Shown: positions 37,983 to 49,011, numbered from the stretch's first letter. The stretch is 64,000 bases of DNA from Luteimonas sp. FCS-9 (GCF_001014645.1 NZ_LASZ01000017.1:24978-88977); one strand, 5' to 3'. Translations and numbers: made by a program. The notes: a model not told the origin generated them from the letters alone.

Positions 37983-38544
37983 GGATTGCGGCGTTCGACC
38001 GTCTCGCGCACGCCGGCGCGGCGCTGCACGCAACCTCCCGAGCGTTTCATCGCGGTGTTCGGCGTCGGAGGCCGCGTCGCGCCGGCCGGTGCCGGGCGTA
38101 GCGACGTCGCCTGACGATCCAGCGTGGGCGCCTGCCGGGTACCGCGCCCAGTCGCGGCCCGATATCCGCTTGGTGGTCACGGCCCCCGGCAGGCGCTGGA
38201 CACGGATGCGACAGCGGACCCAAAAGCGGGTTAGACCACGAGGTAGAGGGCGCGCGACTTCTTCCAGCGTATTTGCGGCGATCCGAAGCCGGGTTGGCTA
38301 CGTCCGCAGCAGCGGACTGACGGTCGGTGGCCGCGTTCAGCGCGCCATGGATGGCGCGCGCCCGAGTCAGGACAGGGTGAGCCTGGATGGCCTGCGCGGC
38401 ATCGCCGCGCATCCATGCGAACGCCACGCGTGCTTCGCGTGGCCGGACCGCAAAGCGGTCCTGACCGAGGGGAGAGCGGCTTCCGGCCGGCAGGCTGCTG
38501 CCCATTCGAAGTGGAGTTCCTGCTTCCGTCTCTGCGAGGGGATC
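37983..38544. other. Long intergenic region without a recognisable gene
   Basis: About 560 bases. It holds the 23-base repeat at 38151-38173. A minus-strand reading frame (38047-38562) lacks family resemblance and a usable ribosome-binding site. The base composition is slightly less GC-rich than the coding neighbours. It may be a decayed gene or a family-specific intergenic repeat. Confidence 0.5.
38151..38173 (+). repeat. 23-base dispersed repeat, copy 1
   Basis: Exact match over 23 bases, core GGCCCGATATCCGCTTGG, to 48212-48234. Both copies are intergenic and near outer-membrane protein genes. Confidence 0.8.
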
Positions 38545-38574
38545 AAAAAAACGGCCCCGCACAAGGCGGGGCCG
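38545..38574 (-). terminator. Rho-independent terminator of ompW
   Basis: A 9-bp GC stem (38552-38560 with 38566-38574) and a five-base loop followed on the minus strand by seven T residues (38545-38551). It lies 27 bases after the ompW stop. Confidence 0.92.
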
Positions 38575-38601
38575 CTGGGCACGTCTCTGGGAGAGAGAGG
38601 A

Positions 38602-39243
38602 TCAGAAGCGTGCGCCGATGCCGAAGCCGACGGTCCACGGGTCGAGCTTGAGGTCGCTCTGCACGGTCTCGCCGGCCTGCTTGACGTCCGCGCGGCTACG
38701 CAGGTAGCGCGCATCGGCACGGGCGAACCAGGTGGAATTGATGTTCATGTCCACGCCCACGGTGCCGATCGCGCCCTTGGGCGTGGTCAGGCTGACGTGG
38801 TCGCCGCCACCGCCCAGGTCCTCGTTGCTGATGTTGGACTGGTGGTAACCCAGGCCGACGAACGGACGGAAGGTGTTGTCGACGTCGCCGAAGTGGTACT
38901 GGCCACTCAGCGCGATCGGCTGCTGCTCGACGGTGCCGATCTTGCCGCCGTCCTGCTTGACGCGGTGATCGAACGAATCGAGCGCGCCCCACAGTTCGGC
39001 GCTGATGTTGTCGGTGAAGTTGTACGACACCGACGCGGTCGGCGCCGGGCCGCCGTCGACCTCGATGCCGTTGTTGTCGCCGTGGTTGGTCGGCTGCAGC
39101 AGCGTGGCGCCACCGACGACCGAGAAGCGCTTGCCGGCCGCGGTGTCCGCGTCCTGGGCGAAGGCCGCCGACGAGACCGCGAGCGAGGCCAGCGCAGCCA
39201 GGGCCAGGGTGCGCTTGTTGAGGACGGACGCGTTCGACTTCAT
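38602..39243 (-). CDS. ompW: OmpW family outer-membrane protein
   Basis: 213 residues. Signal peptide 1-29 (cleaving after AFA), then an eight-stranded barrel. The OmpW pattern PTASVSYNFTDNISAELW, the loop DNTFRPFVGLGYH, and the terminal strand VGFGIGARF ending in Phe are present. The ATG at 39243 is preceded by AGGAG. OmpW proteins form narrow hydrophobic channels. It has its own terminator; the 460 bases upstream hold its promoter, which I could not fix. Confidence 0.92.
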   Translation of the reverse strand: MKSNASVLNKRTLALAALASLAVSSAAFAQDADTAAGKRFSVVGGATLLQPTNHGDNNGIEVDGGPAPTASVSYNFTDNISAELWGALDSFDHRVKQDGGKIGTVEQQPIALSGQYHFGDVDNTFRPFVGLGYHQSNISNEDLGGGGDHVSLTTPKGAIGTVGVDMNINSTWFARADARYLRSRADVKQAGETVQSDLKLDPWTVGFGIGARF

Positions 39244-39702
39244 GGGGGTTCTCCTGTTCTTGTTTTCCTTGGTGCCGGCGACGCGGGGCGGTGCCGGCGG
39301 GATTCTCGCGACGGGACCACGGGGTCCGGGATCGCGACCCTCCTCTTCGGGAAGGCGCGGCCATGCTGGCGCGCCCAACCTGAATCGGCGATTTGCGCTG
39401 TCTGAAGCGTTCCCAACACTTCACGGCGCCTTCGGGAACCTGCGCAGCCCGTTCATCGTGGGCCCGCCTGCGACGCGGACGCGATGTGCCGGAATGCGTC
39501 CGCTCGCACCTGTACCGCAGGCGAACGCCGCCGATGCGACACAACGTTCCGGATGCCGGCAGGCGTCGTATGGATCGAGACGCGCACGCGACGTCCCGCG
39601 CGAGGCCAAACCGCGCGCGCCCATCGCATGCGGCGTCGCGGCAGTTGGCGCGGGACGGGCGGGGCGCCACAATAGCGGGTCACGAGATGCCCGGAGGGCC
39701 GC
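39244..39702. other. Intergenic region between ompW and aceF
   Basis: About 460 bases between divergent genes. It must contain both promoters, but no convincing hexamers, riboswitch or coding frame were found. Confidence 0.5.
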
Positions 39703-41514
39703 ATGGCCGACCTGAAAGAAGCGCGCGTTCCCGACATTGGCGGGTATGACGATGTCCCGGTGATCGAGGTGCTGGTCGCCGTCGGCGATACGGTGTCGGT
39801 CGATCAGGGCCTGGTCACGCTGGAATCGGACAAGGCCACGATGGAAGTGCCTTCGACGGTCGCCGGCGTGGTCAAGGAACTGAAGGTCAAGGTCGGCGAC
39901 ACGCTGTCGGAAGGCGGCGTGGTCGCGATCATCGAGGCCGAGGGCGACGCGGCGCAGGCCGGCGCAGCGGACTCACCTCCCCCGCAGGCGGGGGAGGTCG
40001 ACGCGCGCAGCGCGTCGGGTGGGGGCGAGGCGCAGGACAAAGGCGGCACAGCGTCGGCCCCATCCGCCGCCGCGAGCGGGACCGCGCGCGACGAGGCGCC
40101 CAAGGCGGCCGCCGGCGGCGGTGGGCTGCAGGAATCGCGCGTGCCCGACATCGGCGGCTACGACGACGTGCCGGTGATCGAGGTGCTGGTCGCGGTCGGC
40201 GACACGGTCGCCAAGGACCAGGGGCTGGTCACGCTGGAATCGGACAAGGCGACGATGGAAGTGCCGGCGGCGTTCGCCGGCGTGATCAAGGAACTGAAGG
40301 TCAAGGTCGGCGACACGCTGTCGGAAGGTGGCGTGGTCGCGGTCATCGAGGCCGAAGGCGACGCGGCTGATTCCCCTCCCCCGCGAGCGGGGGAGGTCGA
40401 CGCGCGCAGCGCGTCGGGTGGGGGCGGCGGCGCGCCGCCGGCGCAGTCGAAGGACGACCCGGCCGTCGAGCCAGTCGCCTCCCAGACCGCGCCCGACCCG
40501 ATCGCGCAGGCCTCGATGGAACACCGCCCCGCCGGCAGCGGCAACCCGCCGGTGCGCTTCGACGCCGAGGCGATTCTGCCGGGCAAGGTGCCCTACGCCA
40601 GCCCCGCGGTGCGCCTGTTCGCGCGCGAGCTCGGCGTGGACCTTTCGCAGGTGCGCGGGACCGCGCGCGCGGGGCGGATCACCCGCGAGGACGTGCAGTC
40701 CTTCGTCAAGGGCCTGCTGCAGAGCGGCGCGGCGCAGGGCGGCAAGGCGGCGGCCGGTGCGCCGGCAGGCGGTGGGCTGAACCTGCTGCCGTGGCCGAAG
40801 GTCGACTTCGCGAAGTTCGGCGAGATCGAGACCCAGGAACTGGGCCGGATCCAGAAGATCTCGGCGGCCAACCTCGCCCGCAACTGGGCGATGATCCCGC
40901 ACGTCACGCAGCACGACGATGCCGACATCACCGACCTCGAGGCGCTGCGCGTGCAGCTCAACAAGGAGAACGAGAAGGCCGGCATCAAGCTGACCATGCT
41001 CGCGTTCCTGATCAAGGCCTCGGTCGCGGTGCTCAAGCAGTACCCGCGCTTCAACAGCTCGCTCGACGCGGCCGGCGAAGTCCTCACGCTCAAGAAGTAC
41101 TTCCACATCGGCTTCGCCGCCGACACACCGAACGGCCTGGTCGTGCCGGTGATCCGCGATGCGGACAAGAAGGGCGTGCTGGAGATCTCGCAGGAGATGT
41201 CGGCGCTCGCCAAGAAGGCGCGCGAGGGCAAGCTCGGCCCGGCCGACATGCAGGGCGGGTGCTTCTCGATCAGCTCGCTGGGCGGCATCGGCGGTACCAG
41301 CTTCACGCCGATCGTCAACGCGCCGGAGGTGGCGATCCTGGGTGTGTCGAAGTCGGCGATCAAGCCGGTCTGGGACGGCAAGCAGTTCCAGCCGCGCCTG
41401 ACCCTGCCGCTGTCGCTGTCCTACGACCACCGCGTCATCGACGGCGCCGCGGCCGCGCGCTTCACCGCGACGCTGGCGCAGCTGCTCGGCGACATGCGCC
41501 GGGTGCTGCTGTAA
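39703..41514 (+). CDS. aceF: Dihydrolipoyllysine acetyltransferase, pyruvate dehydrogenase E2
   Basis: 603 residues: lipoyl domain 1 (about 5-80, lipoyl Lys44 in ESDKATMEV), lipoyl domain 2 (about 145-220, Lys182), peripheral subunit-binding domain (about 295-330, SPAVRLFARELGVDL) and the catalytic acetyltransferase core (about 375-603) with His576 and Asp580 in YDHRVIDG. It transfers acetyl groups to CoA in the PDH complex. Both linkers carry the peptide AGEVDARSASGGG, encoded by palindromic repeats inserted in frame. The E1 gene is not in this window. Downstream is a GNAT-nitrilase fusion, then lpd. Confidence 0.95.
   Translation: MADLKEARVPDIGGYDDVPVIEVLVAVGDTVSVDQGLVTLESDKATMEVPSTVAGVVKELKVKVGDTLSEGGVVAIIEAEGDAAQAGAADSPPPQAGEVDARSASGGGEAQDKGGTASAPSAAASGTARDEAPKAAAGGGGLQESRVPDIGGYDDVPVIEVLVAVGDTVAKDQGLVTLESDKATMEVPAAFAGVIKELKVKVGDTLSEGGVVAVIEAEGDAADSPPPRAGEVDARSASGGGGGAPPAQSKDDPAVEPVASQTAPDPIAQASMEHRPAGSGNPPVRFDAEAILPGKVPYASPAVRLFARELGVDLSQVRGTARAGRITREDVQSFVKGLLQSGAAQGGKAAAGAPAGGGLNLLPWPKVDFAKFGEIETQELGRIQKISAANLARNWAMIPHVTQHDDADITDLEALRVQLNKENEKAGIKLTMLAFLIKASVAVLKQYPRFNSSLDAAGEVLTLKKYFHIGFAADTPNGLVVPVIRDADKKGVLEISQEMSALAKKAREGKLGPADMQGGCFSISSLGGIGGTSFTPIVNAPEVAILGVSKSAIKPVWDGKQFQPRLTLPLSLSYDHRVIDGAAAARFTATLAQLLGDMRRVLL
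39973..40028. repeat. In-frame palindromic repeat in aceF linker 1
   Basis: Two adjacent hairpins: CCTCCCCCGC and its complement around AG, then GACGCGC and its complement around GCA, followed by GGTGGGGGCG. It is translated as part of the Ala/Pro linker after lipoyl domain 1. Confidence 0.85.
40372..40427. repeat. In-frame palindromic repeat in aceF linker 2
   Basis: Second copy of the element at 39973: identical stems apart from the first loop (GA instead of AG), in the same reading frame and again directly after the lipoyl domain end EAEGDAA. Confidence 0.85.
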
Positions 41515-41530
41515 CCGCGCCGGTACCGGC

Positions 41531-43146
41531 ATGAGCGAGACGTCCACGCGCGAGCGGGCGCGATTGACGCTGCGCCATGCCGGCATCGCCGACATCCCGG
41601 CGATCGTCGCGCTGAGCGAGCGCGTCTATGGCCGGGACAACGGCTACACGGCCGAGATGCTCAACGGCCAGATCGCGCAGTTCCCGCAGGGCGTGTTCGT
41701 GGCGTTCTACGACGACGTCGCGGTCGGCTACTGCGGGACGTTCCGCATCGACGAACGCACTGCGATGGCGCCGCACCGCTGGCTGGAGATCTCCGGCGGC
41801 GGCTACGCCTCGCGGCACCTGTCGACCGGCGACTGGCTCTACGGCATGGAGGTCTGCGTCGATCCCGACCATCGCGGGCTGCGCATCGGCCGCCGGCTCT
41901 ACGAGCTGCGCAAGCGCCTGTGCCAGGAACTGCGGCTCAAGGGCATCGTGTTCGGCGGGCGCCTGCCGGGCTTCTCGCGCCGCGCCCGCGCCTACGGCGG
42001 CGACGTGCGCGCCTATGTGGCCGACGTATGCGCCGGGCGCATCCGCGACCGCGCGCTGAGCTTCCAGCTGCGCAACGGCTTCGAGCTGATCGGGGTGCTG
42101 CCCGGCTACCTGCCGCAGGACGCCGAGTCGGCCGGCTACGCCGCGCACCTGGTCTGGCGTAACCCCAAGATCGACCCGGGCGCCGACCCGCGCGGCACCG
42201 CGCGCCCGCTGCCCGACTCGGTGCGCGTGGCGACCGTGCAGTACCAGCAGCGCCGCGTCGCCTCGTTCGAGGAGTTCGCCACGCAGGTGGAGTACTTCGT
42301 CGACATCGCCGCCGACTATCGCGCCGACTTCGTCGTCTTCCCCGAACTGTTCACGCTGCAACTGCTGTCGGTGGAGAACAAGCCGCTGTCGCCGGTCGAC
42401 TCGCTGCTGGCGCTCACCGGCTACACCGAGCGCTTCGCGCAGCTGCTGTGCGAGCTGGCGGTGCGCCACAACATCAACATCATCGGCGGTTCGCATCCCA
42501 CGCGCACCAGCGACGATGCCGACGGCAAGGTGCGCAACATCTGCTACGTCGCGCTGCGCGACGGCTCGCTGCACACCCGCGACAAGCTCCATCCCACGCC
42601 CAACGAACGCACGTGGTGGGGCATCGGCGGCGGCGACAGCGCACAGGCGATCATGACCGACTGCGGTCCGATCGGGGTCATGATCTGCTACGACAGCGAG
42701 TTCCCCGAGCTCGGCCGGCACCTGGTCGACCAGGGCGCGATGATCCTGTTCGTGCCGTTCTGCACCGACACCCGCGAAGGCTACCTGCGCGTGCGCTACT
42801 GCTCGCAGGCGCGCGCGGTGGAGAACCAGTGCTACGTGGTGCTGTCGGGCAACGTCGGCAACCTGCCGGGCGTCAACAACTTCGACATCCAGTACGCGCA
42901 GAGCTGCATCCTCACGCCCTGCGACTTCCCGTTCGCGCGCGACGGCGTCGCCGCCGACACCACGCCCAACGTCGAGCAGGTCGCCTTCGCCGACCTGCGC
43001 CTCAACGATCTGACGGTCGCGCGCAACGACGGCACCGTGCAGAACCTCAACGACCGCCGCCACGACCTGTATTCGCTGAGCTGGGCCCGGCGCCCGGCCT
43101 CGCGCGTGGCGGTGCCAGAACAGACGCAACCCCCGGAGAACGCGTG

Positions 43147-43147
<1 letters not shown>
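41531..43147 (+). CDS. GNAT N-acetyltransferase - carbon-nitrogen hydrolase fusion
   Basis: 538 residues. Residues about 12-215 form a GNAT domain (MEVCVDPDHRGLRIGRRLYEL is the acetyl-CoA loop). Residues about 230-525 form a nitrilase-superfamily amidohydrolase with the complete Glu272 (FPELFT), Lys352 (RDKLHPTPNE) and Cys386 (MICYDSEFPELG) triad. The order suggests acetylation and amide hydrolysis on related substrates. It starts 16 bases after aceF and its TGA overlaps the lpd start, so it is part of the pyruvate dehydrogenase operon. Substrate unknown. Confidence 0.9.
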
Positions 43148-44988
<1,841 letters not shown>

Positions 44989-45197
44989 CCGCGCGGGGCT
45001 CGGGCCCCGCCGCGTCCGACGCCGGTCCCCGGCGATCGTCGCCACGGCGCACGGTCGCCGTGTGCCGGCGTTCGCATTTCCGGGCATCCATGCGTCGTGG
45101 CGGTTGCGCGCCGCGGCCGGGCGTGGGCGAACTCGTGCGCGGAGCGTCGCCCCACGGGGGATCCGGCGCATGCGCCGCGGCGCAGGGGTGAATCGAC

Positions 45198-47060
45198 ATG
45201 AGGACGTTGGCATGGGCGGCGCTGTGCGTCGCCGGATGGATGGGCGGGCAGTCGGGCCCGGCACAGGCGGCGCCGCCGCCCGGCACGGTCGAGGCCGCGC
45301 AGGCGCGGGACACTGCGGTGCTGCAGCGTGAGCGGGCGCGGTTCCCGGGGGCGTTCGCGCAGGCGTACGCGGCGTACCCGGCAATCCCGCGCGGCACGCT
45401 GGAGGCGGTCGCCTACGCGCAGAGCCGCTGGCGCTCGCTGCGTCCGGCGCACGATGCCGGGGCGGGGCACCACCGCATGCCGCCAGCCTGGGGCGTGATG
45501 GGGCTGTACGCGGGCGAGGGGTTCGCCGATCAGGTCGGCGAGGCGGCGGCGCTGCTCGGCACGCCGGCCGGGCGCGTGCGCGACGATCCGGCCACCAACG
45601 TCCGCGCGGCGGCACTGCTGCTGGCGCGGGAGCTGCGCGGTTCGGACCCGGACGACGTCGGCGCGCTGGTCGGCGCGCTGGCGCGCTACGCCGGCTTCGG
45701 CGCGGCGCCCGGGCGCAGCGCGGTCGACGACCATGCGCGCACGGCGTTCGCGTTCGACGTGCTGCTGGCGCTCGACCGCGGCATCGACGAGGACGGCATC
45801 CGCGTGCCGGCGCGCGCGATCGCGTGGGAGCGCGCGTTCCCGGCCGAGGACCTGGTGCGCCTGCGGGCGCCGTTCGTGCGCCTGGACGTGAGCGCCGACC
45901 GGATCGAGACCGAGGCCTATGCGGTCGATCCGGTCGACGAGCGCCTGGTGCGTCGCAGTGATGCGGCCGGGCCCGACGCGGGGCTGCAGAGCACGGACTA
46001 CGCGCCGGCGCTGTGGGAGCCGGCGCACACGGGCAACTACGCCGCCTCGCGCACTGCAGCGGTCGGCGCGGTCGCGCTGCACACCGCGCAGGGCTCGTAC
46101 GCCGGCACGATCTCGTGGTTCAAGAACGCCGCGGCGGGGGTGTCGGCGCACTACGTGATCCGCAGCGCCGACGGTCAGGTCACGCAGATGGTGCGCCACG
46201 CGCATACGGCCTGGCACGTGCGCAGCCACAACGCCACCACGATCGGCATCGAGCACGAGGGCTACGTCGACAACCCGAGCTGGTACACCAGCGCGATGTA
46301 CGACGCCTCGGCCGCGCTGGTGCGGCACCTGTGCGCCGCGTACGCGGCGATCGACTGCGCGAGCGCCTATGCAGGCGCGGCGAGCAGCGGCATCCAGGTG
46401 CTGCCCGACAGCGTGCGGATCAAGGGCCACCAGCACTTCAGCGGGCAGACGCACACCGATCCCGGCATCCACTGGGACTGGGGGCGCTACCACGCGCTGC
46501 TCAACCCGGGGGCCGGCGCCGGGACGGCGCGGGTGCTCGACGGGTTCGAGACCGGGGTGGGGCGGTTCAACACCGCGCCGGCGTACTCGGGCAGCACCAC
46601 CGGCATCTCGGCCGCATCGACCGCGAGCCGCGACTGCACGGTCCGGCGCAACGGGGACTGCGCGTTGCGGGTACTGCTGCGCGACGACCCGGGTTCGTCG
46701 GCGGCCTGGTCTGTGCGGCTGCTTTCGGGCGCGGGCAGCCCGGGTAGCAATGCGCCGCTGGCGCGGGCGAACGGGCGCATCGGCTTCTGGGTCCACGCCG
46801 GCGGTTCGGGCATGCGCGTGCGCGTGGGGATCGACGACAGCGACGGGACCGAGCGCTCGGTCGCGCGTTCGGTGCCGGCCGACGCGTGGACGTTCGTCGA
46901 GTGGTCGTTCGCCGACGCGGCGCAGTGGGAGGCGTGGGCCGGCGGCGCGAACGGGGCGATCACGGCGCAGACGGTGACGCTGGACGCGATCTGGATCGAG
47001 CGGGCGCAGACGCGCTACGACGTCAACGTCCGGATCGACGACGTGCAGATCCGCAACTGA
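45198..47060 (+). CDS. N-acetylmuramoyl-L-alanine amidase (Amidase_2) multidomain exported protein
   Basis: 620 residues with a signal peptide (about 1-25). Residues 45-185 resemble a soluble lytic transglycosylase-like module (EAVAYAQSRWRSLRP, GVMGLYAGE), but the expected catalytic Glu of the ES pair is Gln. Residues about 275-435 form an Amidase_2 domain with zinc ligands His295, His411 and Asp421 (HTDPG); His419 replaces the usual Lys. Residues 445-620 look like a carbohydrate-binding beta-sandwich. It likely cleaves or binds peptidoglycan in the periplasm or outside the cell. Confidence 0.8.
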   Translation: MRTLAWAALCVAGWMGGQSGPAQAAPPPGTVEAAQARDTAVLQRERARFPGAFAQAYAAYPAIPRGTLEAVAYAQSRWRSLRPAHDAGAGHHRMPPAWGVMGLYAGEGFADQVGEAAALLGTPAGRVRDDPATNVRAAALLLARELRGSDPDDVGALVGALARYAGFGAAPGRSAVDDHARTAFAFDVLLALDRGIDEDGIRVPARAIAWERAFPAEDLVRLRAPFVRLDVSADRIETEAYAVDPVDERLVRRSDAAGPDAGLQSTDYAPALWEPAHTGNYAASRTAAVGAVALHTAQGSYAGTISWFKNAAAGVSAHYVIRSADGQVTQMVRHAHTAWHVRSHNATTIGIEHEGYVDNPSWYTSAMYDASAALVRHLCAAYAAIDCASAYAGAASSGIQVLPDSVRIKGHQHFSGQTHTDPGIHWDWGRYHALLNPGAGAGTARVLDGFETGVGRFNTAPAYSGSTTGISAASTASRDCTVRRNGDCALRVLLRDDPGSSAAWSVRLLSGAGSPGSNAPLARANGRIGFWVHAGGSGMRVRVGIDDSDGTERSVARSVPADAWTFVEWSFADAAQWEAWAGGANGAITAQTVTLDAIWIERAQTRYDVNVRIDDVQIRN

Positions 47061-47074
47061 CGCGCCGCAAACGC

Positions 47075-47101
47075 GAACGCCCCGGACGGGCCGGGGCGTT
47101 C
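47075..47101. terminator. Hairpin between convergent amidase and outer-membrane protein genes
   Basis: A perfect 11-bp stem (47075-47085 with 47091-47101) with ACGGG loop; no T-run on either strand. Fits a shared terminator of convergent genes. Confidence 0.65.
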
Positions 47102-47119
47102 GTGGGACCGCGCGTTCGG

Positions 47120-48040
47120 TCAGAAGCGGAAGGTGACGCCCGCCATCGGGCCGTGGACCTTCAGGTCGCCGGTCACCTTGCCGCCGTACGGGTAGGGGCC
47201 GGCATCGATGCCTTCGGGCGCGCGGGCGGTGCCGCGGTAGTCGTCGGAGAGCTTCAGGCGGAACCAGTCGTAGCCGGCATGGATGCCGAAACGGTCGCTG
47301 ACCATGTACTCGACGATCAGGCCGCCGCGCTCGAAGTGGCCGCGCTCGTCGAGGAAGTCGCCCCAGCGGGTATCGAGGTACTGGGCTTCCAGGCCGACGG
47401 TCCAGCGCTCGGCCGGCGTCCAGGTCAGGCGGGTGTGCAGGCCGGGGGAGAAGCCGTCCCGCTTCCAGCGGACGGTCTCGAACTGAGGGTCGACCAGGTC
47501 GGTGCCCTCGGAGGTGCCGTTGGCGAAGGCCTCGAGCTCGGCGTAGGTAACGCCCAGGCCCAGGCCCCACTGGAAGCTCTCGTTCTTCACCACGCTGTAC
47601 TCGTAGTTGAGGCTGGCGAGGTTGAACGACAGGCGGCCATCGATGCGGGCACCGGGGACCTCGATCTGCTCGCCGCCGCCGATGATCTCGCCGGTGTCGA
47701 GCACGGTGCCGCCGTAGGTCCAGGTCTCGTCGCGGCGGTAGTCGTAATAGTTGCCGACGATGGCCTGGCGGTCGCTGATCCGGAACCCGAACGCGCCGCG
47801 CGGACGCCATTCGCGGCCGGTGTCGAAGCTCTCGTTGAAGCCGAACGTGGCCTCGTCCGTGCCGTCGGTGACGCGGCCGTTGCCCGAGAAGCCCAGCTCG
47901 GCTTCGGGATTGAACGCGCTCAGGCGCAGGACGAAGCGATCGTCGCGGCTCTGGGCATGTGCGGGCATCGCGAGCGTGGCCAGGACGACCGCGGCGGGCA
48001 GGGCGGCGAGGGCGAGGGAACGGAGCGGGGTGGAGGACAT
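47120..48040 (-). CDS. Outer-membrane beta-barrel protein
   Basis: 306 residues with a signal peptide (1-29, cleaving after AHA). The chain alternates aromatic strand patterns (FVLRLSAFNPEAELGFSG, FQWGLGLGVTYAELEAF, WTVGLEAQYLDTRWGDF) and ends in GVTFRF. This is an outer-membrane barrel, possibly with about ten to twelve strands, but no close named family is recognised. The start at 48040 is MSSTPLRS, with GGAGG-like spacing poor. A sigma-E-linked small RNA locus lies 300 bases upstream on the same strand. Confidence 0.75.
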   Translation of the reverse strand: MSSTPLRSLALAALPAAVVLATLAMPAHAQSRDDRFVLRLSAFNPEAELGFSGNGRVTDGTDEATFGFNESFDTGREWRPRGAFGFRISDRQAIVGNYYDYRRDETWTYGGTVLDTGEIIGGGEQIEVPGARIDGRLSFNLASLNYEYSVVKNESFQWGLGLGVTYAELEAFANGTSEGTDLVDPQFETVRWKRDGFSPGLHTRLTWTPAERWTVGLEAQYLDTRWGDFLDERGHFERGGLIVEYMVSDRFGIHAGYDWFRLKLSDDYRGTARAPEGIDAGPYPYGGKVTGDLKVHGPMAGVTFRF

Positions 48041-48211
48041 CGGCGTGCCAGAGTCGTGGGTGAGGAGGCGATGGTCCGGAAGTGAAGGTCTTGCCGGCGT
48101 GAAGTGACGATGCGGATAACGAATGTCCGGTGCCTCTGTGCCGCGACGGGTGACGGCCAAGGTGGCGTGCTGCTTGCTCGGTATTGCGAGGGCGCCGCAG
48201 GACCCGTGCCG

Positions 48212-48234
48212 GTCGCGGCCCGATATCCGCTTGG
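48212..48234 (+). repeat. 23-base dispersed repeat, copy 2
   Basis: Same 23 bases as 38151-38173. Here it is followed within 22 bases by a GTAG REP. Confidence 0.8.
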
Positions 48235-48255
48235 CCCCGGCGGCGCTGACGCCGC

Positions 48256-48318
48256 GTAGGAGCGCGCTTGCGCGCGAGGCGCCTTCCCCGCATGTCCTGT
48301 CGCGCGCGAGCGCGCTGC
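48256..48318. repeat. GTAG-type REP, right arm degenerate
   Basis: GTAGGAGCGCGCTTGCGCGCG at the left; the right arm CGCGCGCGAGCGCGCT lacks the final CTAC. It lies between the outer-membrane gene start and the small RNA terminator. Confidence 0.7.
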
Positions 48319-48344
48319 GGGTGCGTTGGCCGCATGCCCCGAAC

Positions 48345-48427
48345 AAAAAAGAGCCCTGGCGGCGGGCCAGGGCTCGGGTGGCGACCTGCGGACACGACCG
48401 ACGAGGAAAGTACGGCAGATCGGGCAC
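48345..48427 (-). ncRNA. Candidate sigma-E-dependent small RNA (about 83 nt)
   Basis: Bounded by the sigma-E-type promoter at 48434-48461 and an intrinsic terminator (10-bp stem 48351-48360 with 48366-48375, loop GGCGG, then six T residues on the minus strand). The predicted RNA folds into a 5' stem, GAUCUGC pairing with GCAGGUC, whose 25-base loop holds ACUUUCCUCG, complementary to a Shine-Dalgarno GAGGAAAG. No protein gene on the minus strand ends at this terminator. Function is inferred by analogy to sigma-E small RNAs that repress porin mRNAs. Confidence 0.6.
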
Positions 48428-48433
48428 GCTAGA

Positions 48434-48461
48434 TCGGACCCCGCCGATGGGCGCAAGTTCC
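48434..48461 (-). promoter_or_regulatory. Sigma-E (RpoE) promoter
   Basis: On the minus strand GGAACTT (48461-48455), then 15 bases, then GTCCGA (48439-48434). This matches the RpoE consensus GGAACTT-N15/16-GTCNNA described in E. coli-like and Xanthomonas systems. The expected start is near 48427. Confidence 0.75.
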
Positions 48462-48541
48462 CGGTGCGATGCGGGAAAATAATGAATGGGCGCGGGGCGT
48501 GGCCAGGCGGGATGACATCGCGGCGGCGGGACCTTCGCCGG

Positions 48542-48571
48542 TTGTGGGTCAAATGACTGCGCTGCTATACT
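48542..48571 (+). promoter_or_regulatory. Promoter of the atp operon
   Basis: TTGTGG (48542-48547), 18 bases, TATACT (48566-48571). The expected start near 48578 lies after the ATG at 48553, supporting the GTG start of atpI at 48634. Confidence 0.65.
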
Positions 48572-48633
48572 TTTGCGGCTCGACGGGGCCGTTTCGGCGC
48601 GTTCCGTGTCCCTCAGATGCCCAGGATCCTGAT

Positions 48634-49011
48634 GTGTTGACATCCGTCGCTGTCGGTCGGCGGCTGGCACAGCGCGCACTCGTCTGGCAGGCGGTGGCGG
48701 TCGCGGTGACGGCCCTGGCCTTCCTTGCAAGGGATGGCGCCTGGGCGCTGGCGGCCGTGCTCGGCGGCGCCGCGATCGCGATCGGCGGCTGGCTGTCGAG
48801 CGTGATCGCGCTGGGGGGCGGGGTCAATCCTTCGGCGGGCGCGCTGGCGCGGCTGCTGGCGGGGATGGCGCTGAAGTGGGTCGTGGTGGTGGCCGTATTG
48901 CTGCTGGGCACGGGGATGGCGGACTTGCCGCCGGTCCCGATGCTCGTCGGGGTCGTCGTCGCGCTCTTCGCGCAGTTGCTTGCGATGGCCAGGCCTCCGG
49001 CCGGCTCCTGA
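48634..49011 (+). CDS. atpI: ATP synthase subunit I (AtpI-like)
   Basis: About 125 residues with four transmembrane helices (about 20-37, 40-62, 75-92, 98-115), the layout of AtpI. The GTG at 48634 has AGGA seven bases upstream; the ATG at 48553 precedes the predicted transcription start and would add unlike residues. AtpI assists c-ring assembly and is non-essential in E. coli. It is the first gene of the atp operon. Confidence 0.8.
   Translation: MLTSVAVGRRLAQRALVWQAVAVAVTALAFLARDGAWALAAVLGGAAIAIGGWLSSVIALGGGVNPSAGALARLLAGMALKWVVVVAVLLLGTGMADLPPVPMLVGVVVALFAQLLAMARPPAGS

Noticed and set aside
38047..38562. Minus-strand reading frame of 171 codons as a gene.
   Set aside because: No ribosome-binding site, no recognisable domain, low-complexity Arg/Ala composition and overlap with a repeat and the ompW terminator side.
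48401..48425. GAGGAAAGT on the plus strand, resembling the RNase P RNA core.
   Set aside because: The remaining conserved RNase P elements are missing and the strand-specific promoter and terminator belong to the minus strand.
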